Positions 45,406-53,169 of a stretch of 64,000 bases of DNA are shown in pieces. Both the position numbers and the translations under genes were made by a program. Every line of letters starts with the position of its first letter. Within the stretch, counting starts at the first letter, position 1. Source of the stretch: Prevotella scopos JCM 17725. Its GTDB lineage: Bacteria; Bacteroidota; Bacteroidia; Bacteroidales; Bacteroidaceae. The stretch spans positions 1,302,001 to 1,366,000 of the forward strand of contig NZ_CP072390.1 in assembly GCF_018127785.1 (NCBI RefSeq). Reading direction: 5' to 3'. Under the pieces are notes generated by a model. That model did no database searches and was not told where the DNA came from. It worked only from the letters and a program-made list of their open reading frames with translations.

Positions 45406-45747
45406 TTAGCTTCGAGAGTGGTTTGTTGCCTTGGTATTGTTAATATGCTTTGCCAAAAGGGTTACACCCTCTGCATCAAACGTATCTGTCTTATAAGACT
45501 TCTCGTCAGAGGCTTTTAGTTTCAGTTGGTTAGTAACACTAACCAACTGGCTATTTTCTTTTCTTAGTTTGATTTTGAGATACTTCCAATAGTTTCTCGT
45601 CTTTTGATAATCATCCTGCTCGTTAATCGCAGCGATGATGTCCAGCACGGAGAACCACCACTTACTGTGTTCCTCGTCCCATACCGCCCTCACTTCACGG
45701 TCGTTGAAAAAACGAATAGATTTTTTATGTTGTTCTTTATGCGCTTC
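45406..45747 (-). pseudogene. BRO/antirepressor-type protein, C-terminus lost
   Basis: 113 residues from ATG 45747: MEAHKEQHKKSIRFFNDREVRAVWDEEHSKWWFSVLDII and YWKYLKIKLRKE, typical of the BRO-N proteins found beside fic genes in Bacteroidota. The normal continuation after NNTKATN is replaced by HSRS and a stop. That stop lies inside a 16-base copy (45394-45409) of a sequence present in frame at 45504-45519, evidence of an illegitimate joint. It begins 13 bases after the fic stop. Confidence 0.75.
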
Positions 45748-45760
45748 CATAGATGGGAAT

Positions 45761-46831
45761 TTAGTTGTTCGTTTTATTATTTTTAATCTCCCAATAGCCA
45801 TTGCGCTTACCATTTTTGCGTTCAAGAATGCCTTGTACAGATAATTTTACGGTCATCGTCTTTACCGTTCGTTCTGATTTTCCGATATGCACAGCTATTT
45901 CTTTTTGCGTTGCATTCGGTTTCTCTTTAATAAAGTTGAGTAATGCTAATTCTTCTAAAGTGCAATTCAAAGTGCAAATATTGCACTTTGGGTCATTACC
46001 TGTTGCACTTTGACTTTCTGCCGACACGTGCAGGTATCTATTCTTCAATTCATTCTGCTCACCTAATATCAAATTGCGAAAGAAAGCTTCAAGGTATTGC
46101 ATTGTAGCAAAAACGCCTTTAGGCATATTGTTATAGTTGGCTCGAACCAGTGCGTTACGAAAATACCACGAATAGTTAGCAAAGGTTTCGTTGCTGATGT
46201 CGAAACCAAATATACGCAGATACTTAATAGTAAAAACTGCCGTTGTACGGGTATTGCCCTCCCCGAACGGATGAATTTGCCAAAGGTCAGAAACAAATTG
46301 TGAGATATGGCTCACAGCTTCTGCTATATTATGATGCTTATAATCGTATTCTTTTTCACGGGCAAAGTCGTAATCCAGCGTTTCACGGATACTATCAGCA
46401 CCAGCATATAGTACCGTTTCTCCATTCAACATCCATTCCTTTTTCGTAATGTTATAATCTCTTATCTTTCCTGCATGCTCATAGATGCCTTCAAACAAAC
46501 GACGATGAATTGAAATATATTCCAATGGCGAGAATGTAAAGCTCTGTTCAGATAGTAATTCGGTAATACGCGCCGAAACTTTATCTGCCTCTTCCGTCCT
46601 ATCCCCGACCTCCTTACGAGCAGTCTTTGACTCATAATAGCTATTGACGAGCTGCTTCACCTCCTCAATCGTGATGTCCCCCTCAATATGCTGGCGAGCA
46701 GTTTCACGCAAATAATCAGAAGTCTTCAAGCCATCAACAGCCTGCAAGCCAATAGCCGTCTGCCACGCATAACCTTTCTCTCGTTTATGCGGTTCGCTCT
46801 GTCGGATATACTCTTCAAAGTCGGTTATCAT
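45761..46831 (-). CDS. Fic-family AMPylating protein
   Basis: 356 residues with the intact Fic motif HPFGEGNTR (187-195; catalytic His187). The N-terminal segment TARQHIEGDITIEEVKQLVNSYY resembles the VbhA-type inhibitory helix, but the usual Ser/Thr of the (S/T)xxxE(G/N) motif is Arg46. The C-terminal winged helix (ATQKEIAVHIGKSERTVKTM) suggests DNA binding. It probably transfers AMP to a target protein, with self-inhibition. It forms an operon with the truncated BRO gene. Confidence 0.93.
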   Translation of the reverse strand: MITDFEEYIRQSEPHKREKGYAWQTAIGLQAVDGLKTSDYLRETARQHIEGDITIEEVKQLVNSYYESKTARKEVGDRTEEADKVSARITELLSEQSFTFSPLEYISIHRRLFEGIYEHAGKIRDYNITKKEWMLNGETVLYAGADSIRETLDYDFAREKEYDYKHHNIAEAVSHISQFVSDLWQIHPFGEGNTRTTAVFTIKYLRIFGFDISNETFANYSWYFRNALVRANYNNMPKGVFATMQYLEAFFRNLILGEQNELKNRYLHVSAESQSATGNDPKCNICTLNCTLEELALLNFIKEKPNATQKEIAVHIGKSERTVKTMTVKLSVQGILERKNGKRNGYWEIKNNKTNN

Positions 46832-46929
46832 ACTATTTATGAATTAAAATCGAATCGATTTCTTACTGTACCCTTTATGTTCTTCCATAAGCAGGTTCTT
46901 AGTCACTATGCCTACAAAATAGTGTCTTA

Positions 46930-46937
46930 CAAAGGTA
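46930..46937 (-). promoter_or_regulatory. -7 box TACCTTTG of fic
   Basis: Exact TAnnTTTG on the minus strand with a TTTC about 20 bases upstream; the leader would be about 90 bases. Confidence 0.5.
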
Positions 46938-47031
46938 GCAAAAAAATCTATATGCAGAAAAAGACAAGGTCATTTTTATTAAGAATATATTTCACACCTG
47001 AATATCAATAAAGCAAACATAGTTTTGTTTT

Positions 47032-47120
47032 AAGTTGCTGTCACTTTTAACATTTCACGCAACGAACAGATTATAAACCACTTATAGCACGTTGAAACGT
47101 GACAGCAGTGACAGCAACTT
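47032..47120. repeat. Compound inverted repeat, left boundary of the VapE-DUF6078 cassette
   Basis: Arms AAGTTGCTGTCACT (47032-47045) and AGTGACAGCAACTT (47107-47120) are perfect inverts. The inner side has a tandem GTGACAG-CA-GTGACAG. Read on the opposite strand, the block at 49165-49249 has the same order of motifs, so the two blocks are inverted copies of each other. The gap 46832-47151 holds no gene. Confidence 0.85.
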
Positions 47121-47151
47121 TGAAAGTATATTCAGATAGCAACTAACGTCT

Positions 47152-48387
47152 TTAGTTAGGGTTGACGGACTGATCTATACAGCTTCGTATCGCCACCAAA
47201 TACTCTGTTCCGTGCGAAGAATGTTTACTGTGGAGGTTCGGGATGTTGGCAAGGAGACGGCCGAAATGGGAAAGGCTTGTCAGGTGTAGTTGACTGCCAT
47301 ATCGCTGACGGAGAAGACTAAAGATGGAGGCGGCTGTCATATAGGCACCCTTCGTCAGGTCCTTAGGGATGGAAAAACACTCGAAGAAGAGAGACTCTGC
47401 AGGAGTACGTTGCTGATACTGCATGTTGTTTGCCATAATCTCTTGGGTGTCAGCCTCATCAAACCAGTAACGCCGGCCAGCCTCAAGTTCGGCAACCGCC
47501 TGCGCATAAAGCTGCTCATAGTCTATGCGGTCGGGCAGACGGATGGGACCAGTCAGCGTAACCGCTATGAAACGGCGACAGCCACTGGGGTCGCTAAAGA
47601 CGTCCGAGACATTTGCTGTGGCAATGAAAGAGGCTACACGTGGCAACGTGACTTGCTGTAGGCAGTAAGGCTGACGGAGTTTTACGTTTGCAAGTTGCAT
47701 AACGTTCTTCAAAAATCCGTCCTGCGTCTTAGCAGATAGCGTGTTGAACTCGTCGATATTGATAAGCAGCGACTGTGTCATTGCCCGCAGCGTGTTCTGT
47801 TTCTCACTGATAACAAGGTTGTCATTATAGCCCCACTGCAACGCTTCAGGCAGCAAGCGTTTACAGAAGGTAGATTTTCGATAGCCCTGTCGTGAGATGA
47901 GTAGCGGTGCAACACTGTTTCCATGTGCTGTATCTAAGCCCATCCATTGTGCCACCATTGCAAGAAACCATGTATGGAACCAGTCTGCCCACCGTGCATT
48001 GTCATTAGGTACACAGTCAGCCAAAGCCTTGATATGGTCCTTTCCATCCCATCGTCCACGCAGGCTATTGAGGAAGTCATCTACAGGATTAAAAACTTTG
48101 ACAAAACCTGAGCTAGTATAACGTCGGATATCCTTATCCCATGCATTAATACCATCAAGTCGTGCTTTAATGGCGATAGTGTTGAGTATGCGTTCATCGG
48201 CTGGCACAAACGATTCGTTACTTCCAGCCTTTCGAATTTCCGTACAACCCAAGGCTGTGTTATACCGCATTTCATACTTCCGCTCGAGATAGTCGAGCAG
48301 CCGATGGGTTATGTCATTTTTAAGTTTAGCCGCTTTGCGGTTACGTTGATTAGCAACTTTGATTTTCTTAAGATTATTTTTGTGCAT
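47152..48387 (-). CDS. VapE-like primase-helicase/ATPase protein
   Basis: 411 residues of the VapE/DUF3874 type found in phage satellites and Bacteroidota islands. An N-terminal region (LLDYLERKYEMRYNTALGCTEIRK) precedes the P-loop domain: a degenerate Walker A SRQGYRKSTFCKRLLP (about residue 158), then NLVISEK, Walker B LLINIDEFNTL, and ASFIATANVSDVFSDPSGCRRFIAV (sensor and arginine finger). It may unwind or prime DNA. It shares a cassette with a DUF6078 gene and iteron-like repeats. Confidence 0.82.
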   Translation of the reverse strand: MHKNNLKKIKVANQRNRKAAKLKNDITHRLLDYLERKYEMRYNTALGCTEIRKAGSNESFVPADERILNTIAIKARLDGINAWDKDIRRYTSSGFVKVFNPVDDFLNSLRGRWDGKDHIKALADCVPNDNARWADWFHTWFLAMVAQWMGLDTAHGNSVAPLLISRQGYRKSTFCKRLLPEALQWGYNDNLVISEKQNTLRAMTQSLLINIDEFNTLSAKTQDGFLKNVMQLANVKLRQPYCLQQVTLPRVASFIATANVSDVFSDPSGCRRFIAVTLTGPIRLPDRIDYEQLYAQAVAELEAGRRYWFDEADTQEIMANNMQYQQRTPAESLFFECFSIPKDLTKGAYMTAASIFSLLRQRYGSQLHLTSLSHFGRLLANIPNLHSKHSSHGTEYLVAIRSCIDQSVNPN

Positions 48388-48527
48388 AAAAACAAGTTTT
48401 AAAGGTAAAAGAGTAAAAATTAAAAGGAAAAAGGAAAAGCGTAAAATAGATGCGCATTATATTTCCAAGATGTTAATGCTAATAGCGATTGCATTTTGCA
48501 AGTGCGTACATTATGACCAGCACCAAC

Positions 48528-48582
48528 TGTGCGGAGGGCAAGCACGACTTGTGCGGAGCATCAACACATAATGTGCAGGGCA
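48528..48582 (+). repeat. Three iteron-like repeats with a 22-bp period
   Basis: TGTGCGGAGGGCA (48528-48540), TGTGCGGAGCA (48550-48560) and TGTGCAGGGCA (48572-48582) start exactly 22 bases apart. They lie between the VapE-like gene and the DUF6078 gene. Period and place resemble the iterons of plasmid origins. Confidence 0.75.
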
Positions 48583-48588
48583 TGACTA

Positions 48589-49014
48589 CTAACACTTCCA
48601 CACCATCTGGTAATGGTCGTAAACACGTGGCGTAGTGTAGCCATAACGTTGGAAAAGTTCATCAACCCAGTGCTGTTCTACTTCTTCTAATTTCTTTGTA
48701 CCTCGATGATAACGATAATAGATGAAGCGACTACCGAAGTAGTTCTCCAGAGTAGAGCGTAGAGGACGATAATCACAATGCTTCACATCATCAAAGAGAT
48801 GCGAAAATCCCCACGCCATCCGTTCTGTCTTCATTGTGTGAAACTCCTTACAGCTGTTGCCATTGCGAGCAGAGGGAAGGACTACCAAAGCCGCATGTTG
48901 ATCGAGGGGGGCAGTCTCACCTGCATAATAGCGCAAGCATTGTTCTTTGAGAATACAATCGTGCATAAAGCACACTGCCCAGTCTTTGGGCATGTCAGAA
49001 AAATCTGTAAACAT
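48589..49014 (-). CDS. DUF6078 protein
   Basis: 141 residues: DWAVCFMHDCILKEQCLRYYAG at the start (three cysteines and a histidine, possibly a metal site), then FHTMKTERMAWGFSHLFDDVK and TLENYFGSRFIYYRYHRGTKKLEEVEQHWVDELFQRYGY. It matches the DUF6078 proteins that accompany VapE genes in Bacteroidota. Function is unknown. It is the first gene of the cassette. Confidence 0.82.
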   Translation of the reverse strand: MFTDFSDMPKDWAVCFMHDCILKEQCLRYYAGETAPLDQHAALVVLPSARNGNSCKEFHTMKTERMAWGFSHLFDDVKHCDYRPLRSTLENYFGSRFIYYRYHRGTKKLEEVEQHWVDELFQRYGYTTPRVYDHYQMVWKC

Positions 49015-49164
49015 AAATAGAATGATTTAAGAATAAAACAAAAAGGAAGATGCCGTTAGTTTGTAGAAAATCACACCTTGCGTGCCGTTGCTCTTCCTAA
49101 TATCTGCCTGCAAAGATACAACACAGAGGTACCCCTTGTCAAGTTTTTCACGAATTATTTTTAT

Positions 49165-49249
49165 TTTGCTGTCACTCCTGTCACCCACTTACACCATATA
49201 ACGCTTTATAAATCAGCAATATACCGCAAATGTTAAAAATGACAGCAAA
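49165..49249. repeat. Compound inverted repeat, right boundary of the VapE-DUF6078 cassette
   Basis: Arms TTTGCTGTCA (49165-49174) and TGACAGCAAA (49240-49249) are perfect inverts, with a tandem CTGTCACT-C-CTGTCAC at the left. It is an inverted copy of 47032-47120, sharing TTTTAACATTT and ATTTATAAA-like segments. The rest of 49015-49438 holds no gene. Confidence 0.8.
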
Positions 49250-49347
49250 TAGTTTTCAAACTTAGTGTAGTATATAAGAGATTTACAGAAAAGAGTAAAT
49301 AACATTTTACGTTCACATCAAGCATTATATTGGCTGTATAATACGAA

Positions 49348-49380
49348 CACTGGCTGACTCTCTGTGAGTGCCAACCAGTG
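49348..49380. repeat. Dispersed hairpin CACTGG...GTGCCAACCAGTG
   Basis: Related copies occur at 52134-52173 and, partly, at 49426-49443 (GTGCCAACTAGTC). The two full copies flank the CPBP-IS256 segment. Confidence 0.55.
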
Positions 49381-49438
49381 TACAATTAATACCTAAATAA
49401 TTTCTTCTTGGAACTAAGATTTAAATGGTGGGTGCCAA

Positions 49439-50270
49439 CTAGTCCAACGTTCGGCTAAAGAACAGTCGACGTTCTTTAACCACAATGATAACAGACACGA
49501 TGAGCAATAACACCGTCTGAATACACTTGCTATCGGGGTGAGTTGCAAATATTTCATTGAAATAACCTGCCGTAATGTGAAAGATAATAGCAACGAGGAT
49601 ATTTCGGTTGGTTTTATAATAAAGCCAGTTCATCAAGATAACAAAGGGAAAGATGCTAACGATGAAGTTCAGACTATAAAGCAATCCCTCCTGCACTACA
49701 TTAGCATGGTAATAACCTTTGATACCCCGCAAGAGGGAAATGCCAGACAGCCCAGTAAGCAGCAAAGAGCATAGATGTTTTGAAGAGACTCATTCGAGAA
49801 CGGAGGCAGTCTGTACCATAACCATGCCACGCAAGTTCCTCAAGTGTAGGGGCAAGGATAAGGAGGAACCATACAGGGAAAACACCCGAAGTGAAAGTGT
49901 AATGACCTGTAATTATAAATTGTGATGAGCTGTAACCGAACAACAGAGATATTGCCATGGCACACAAGATACTTGCAGGCATCAGCAGGCAAGCTGTGAG
50001 ATAATATTGCCACTTACAGAAAGACAGATTTAGGAATCGCCCAAGGAAATCCTTACGAAGGTCTTGATGTCGAGAGACTAACACAATGGTTAGAACCATT
50101 GGGAAGCAAAGTCCAGCCAATCCCAACAATGGGGCTGTCCATACATTTTCCGAATAAACTACATGATGACTTACATAACTGGCAGCAAACCAGAATATCC
50201 ATGGAATAAGGGTTGCCAAGAGATAGAAAAGTATCGTATGACGATACTTGATGACAATGTTTTCTTTCAT
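49439..50270 (-). pseudogene. CPBP-family intramembrane protease, frameshifted
   Basis: The first frame (50270-49701) has several membrane helices, the motif PTLEELAWHGYG (EExxxH form) and the second motif WAVWHFPL, then shifts. The other frame continues with IKGYYHANVVQEGLLYSLNF, and IFHITAGYFNEIF to a stop at 49439. The shift is at a run of four G on the coding strand (plus-strand C at 49735-49738); three would restore one frame of about 276 residues. CPBP proteins process prenylated or bacteriocin-type peptides or give immunity. Here it is probably inactive unless the base is an error. Confidence 0.85.
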
Positions 50271-50500
50271 ATTACTTTGATGCTATTAATAATCACAGAT
50301 TATGTAAATAACAAGATGTGCATGAATAGTAATAACGAATATATTACAAAATTGTCACAAATATACTTCCTACATCGCAAAGAGCCAAAATGAAACACTT
50401 AAAATACTCTATGTCTGGACGATGTCATATCAACTGTGTCAACGGCTAACACAATAAACTCATATAACCGCTGTTATATCAGCATACTTAGATTTAGCAA

Positions 50501-51715
50501 ATGACACAAGACGAGTACGCCGAGATGTTGTCTCAGGCAAAAGAACAGTTCAAACAAGGTACTCCTTTGTTTGGTAAGGATGGTGCATTCCATCGTGTAT
50601 TGGAAGATTTCCTCAATTCAGCTCTCGAGTGTGAGATGGACTCTCACCTTTATAACACTAAGACATCCACAAAGATTAATCGCCGTAACGGCAAGATGTC
50701 CAAGGAGGTTCAGACAGAGTATGGTCCTGTAGAAATAGATACTCCACGTGACAGAGAAGGGAGTTTTACCCCTGAGATTATCAAAAAACGACAGACGATA
50801 TTAGCAGAAGGTTTGTCCGATAAGATTATCAGTCTTTATGCTACAGGTCAGAGCATGTCTGACATAAGTAAGTTCCTTGAAGAGAACTATGGTACCAAGA
50901 TATCCAAAGAGACAATAAGTAACATTACGGACAAGGTCTGGCCTGAGATAAAAGCCTGGCGCACACGCTCTTTGGAAGAAGTCTATCCGATAGTTTGGAT
51001 GGATGCTATCCATTACAAGGCACATGACGACACGGGTGCTACAACATCTCGTGCAATATATAATGTCATTGGTGTTGACAAGGAAGGACATAAAGATCTT
51101 CTGGGTATGTATGTATCTCATAGCGAGGGCGCTAACTTCTGGCTCAGCGTACTTACAGACCTTCAAAACAGAGGTGTCAAAGACATTCTTATAGCTTGTG
51201 TAGATGGCCTTACGGGCTTCCCAGATGCCATCCAGAGCGTATTTCCTAAGACGGATGTACAGCTATGTATTGTACATCAAATCCGTAACTCAGTGAAGTA
51301 TGTCGCCAGCAAGAATCAGAAGGAGTTCCTAAAGGATTTGAAGATGGTTTATGCTGCACAAACTAAGGAGAAAGCAGAGATAGAACTCGATAATTTGGAG
51401 AAAAAGTGGGGTAAGCAATATCCTATCGTCATCAAGTCGTGGCGTGACAAGTGGGATAACCTCTCACACTATTTTGACTATACGGAACCTATCAGACGTA
51501 TCATGTATACTACCAACATTGTAGAAGGTTATCATCGTCAGATACGTAAGGTAACAAAGACAAAGGGAGTTTTCCCAACTGACGAAGCTCTCTTCAAACT
51601 CGTATATCTTGCCTATCGTAACATCAAAAAGAAATGGACTCAGCCATTGCGAAACTGGGGCCAGACAGCCCAACAGTTCGCTATAAAGTTTGGCGACCGC
51701 TTCCAATTATTATAG
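50501..51715 (+). CDS. IS256-family (mutator-type) transposase
   Basis: 404 residues, full length. DDE residues are visible in VWMDAIHYKAHD, CVDGLTGFPDAIQSVFP and NIVEGYHRQIRKVTKTKGVFP; the mutator signature DVQLCIVHQIRNS is intact. The N-terminal region (RRNGKMSKEVQTEYGPVEIDTPRDREGSF) is the usual DNA-binding part. It appears active. Confidence 0.96.
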   Translation: MTQDEYAEMLSQAKEQFKQGTPLFGKDGAFHRVLEDFLNSALECEMDSHLYNTKTSTKINRRNGKMSKEVQTEYGPVEIDTPRDREGSFTPEIIKKRQTILAEGLSDKIISLYATGQSMSDISKFLEENYGTKISKETISNITDKVWPEIKAWRTRSLEEVYPIVWMDAIHYKAHDDTGATTSRAIYNVIGVDKEGHKDLLGMYVSHSEGANFWLSVLTDLQNRGVKDILIACVDGLTGFPDAIQSVFPKTDVQLCIVHQIRNSVKYVASKNQKEFLKDLKMVYAAQTKEKAEIELDNLEKKWGKQYPIVIKSWRDKWDNLSHYFDYTEPIRRIMYTTNIVEGYHRQIRKVTKTKGVFPTDEALFKLVYLAYRNIKKKWTQPLRNWGQTAQQFAIKFGDRFQLL

Positions 51716-51764
51716 GTTCATGAAGTTAGGCATCCGGAAATTAGGCAGTTCAAAAATACTGTCG

Positions 51765-51772
51765 TATCTTTG
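51765..51772 (+). promoter_or_regulatory. -7 box TATCTTTG inside IS256, after the transposase
   Basis: Exact box with TTAG 20 bases upstream, pointing toward the hairpin at 51818-51850. Confidence 0.45.
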
Positions 51773-51778
51773 CAACAC

Positions 51779-51855
51779 CAAGAGAAGATGCGATGGTTTA
51801 TACCACCAGCAAATTAAAAATCAGGCTGGGCATCGAGCCCAGCCTGATTTTACCA
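51779..51855 (+). ncRNA. Candidate short RNA of IS256
   Basis: The predicted start about seven bases after the TATCTTTG box and the strong terminator hairpin leave a transcript of about 77 bases with no convincing open frame. This is a prediction from signals only. Confidence 0.3.
51818..51850 (+). terminator. Strong hairpin in the IS256 3' region
   Basis: A perfect 14-bp stem (51818-51831 with 51837-51850) around ATCGA, ending in T. It may stop transcription from the transposase or the short RNA. The remainder of 51856-52210 has no gene. Confidence 0.8.
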
Positions 51856-52210
51856 AGAGAAAGACTGCTCCGGTTTGCCCATCAGCATTACTCATGCTCC
51901 TAAAGAAATGAAGCCAATGACACAGTTCAGATGACGTACCCTATGTCCGATATATTTTTGATTTAGATTGTCCCATATTGAGTAAAGATATGATACAGAC
52001 AATAGACTCTTCACCAAAACATTTCATTACAGGAATAGCTATTACGAACAGTGAAACTATGCATCACAGATTCTAAACTATATAATGCTCTTTCGTACTT
52101 ATTCCGAGTATCGTGTAGGTTGTATGATGCAAGCACAGGCTGGCTATTCTCACAATGAGTGCCAGTCTAGTGTGCGTAGTCGTAGGTGAATTGGTTGTAT
52201 TGTTCAAGGG

Positions 52211-53005
52211 TCATAAGATATTATTTTTTCTTCTCATTTTATCAATAAAATAACTATTTCTTATACTACTGTTTGTAAACTCCCTTAGAAGAGATTCTAC
52301 GATAATTTTATCAGCGAGAGTTGTCTCTGGTCCTAACATAACCTCTATGCTATTAAGAGCATTTTCGTTAATAGGAATATCAATATATTCTAAACATGGT
52401 TTATAATTTTGAAATATAGACTGTATTTGAGAACAAGATATCTCCACGGGGTTGGGATTCTTAATCTTCTTTATTAAATTAGAGTCTCGTGGTAGTGCAA
52501 TTAACTTAAATCGGCACTCATTTTGAAATCTCCACAATTTATTCTTAATGAGTCCCAGATCTTGAGTATTTATGTTAATCCACTCCCCATTGCTGTTTAT
52601 TAAATTGGATATCTCACTCTTATTATCTTCTACATATTTTATCTTGTGCAATTTAACTTGATTGTTAGGAAATATAAAGTTGCAATCACATTCAATATGT
52701 TCGTAATCCTTAAAGTAGCTATAATACTTTTCACTAAGCTTATATTTTATAAACATATCTTCGTCCATGGCAATACGTATACCCCGATTATTAGTATACA
52801 TGTTCCAAAGAGCGATATTTTCTTTATTATCTTTTGTCCAACATGAAACAAAACAATATTGTCCCAAAAGTACTCTATGATTTCCTGATCCATACATAGC
52901 CTCCTCCATATCATCAACCTTGTCCAAACGGTTAAAGCGTATAGTCTTGTGTTTCAAAATTAAAGCTAATGTTTCGATTGTTGTGTAGTGGTATATCTTC
53001 CCCAT
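52211..53005 (-). CDS. DUF2971 protein
   Basis: 264 residues from ATG 53005 (MGKIYHYTTIETLALILKHKTIRFNRLDKVDDMEEAM), the normal start of DUF2971; a TTG start 48 bases upstream is less likely. The conserved FVSCWTKDNKENIALWNMYTNNRGIRIAMD is present, and a RFQNECRFKL motif later. DUF2971 genes are common in phage-defence and accessory regions; the biochemical role is unknown. The gene is A+T-rich. Confidence 0.85.
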   Translation of the reverse strand: MGKIYHYTTIETLALILKHKTIRFNRLDKVDDMEEAMYGSGNHRVLLGQYCFVSCWTKDNKENIALWNMYTNNRGIRIAMDEDMFIKYKLSEKYYSYFKDYEHIECDCNFIFPNNQVKLHKIKYVEDNKSEISNLINSNGEWININTQDLGLIKNKLWRFQNECRFKLIALPRDSNLIKKIKNPNPVEISCSQIQSIFQNYKPCLEYIDIPINENALNSIEVMLGPETTLADKIIVESLLREFTNSSIRNSYFIDKMRRKNNIL

Positions 53006-53120
53006 AACTCTAAGATCTTCTATAATTTGAAAGTATAATTTATACACCTTCAATATGTAAGATTGGCAAAATAAATTAGAAAGAACATATCGTGCTTTTT
53101 ATAGCTTTTCACTAATTAAA

Positions 53121-53154
53121 AATCGCAGTAACCCACTACTGGATTACTGCGATT
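53121..53154 (-). terminator. dnaK terminator
   Basis: 11-bp perfect stem (53121-53131 with 53144-53154) followed on the minus strand by five T. Confidence 0.85.
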
Positions 53155-53169
53155 ATATTAGTTGTTATT

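Larger units (their letters stand above)
50417..51940 (+). mobile_element. IS256-family insertion sequence, complete (about 1.52 kb)
   Basis: Imperfect 24-25-base terminal repeats sharing AACTGTGTCA and GTCAT lie at 50417-50441 and 51917-51940. An 8-base flank CTATGTCT (50409-50416) and CTATGTCC (51941-51948), with one mismatch, looks like the target duplication. It carries an intact transposase and, after it, a promoter and terminator. Confidence 0.85.

Noticed and set aside
48528..48582. CRISPR array or tandem coding repeat
   Set aside because: Core is only 11-13 bases with degenerate 9-11-base gaps; no open frame spans it.
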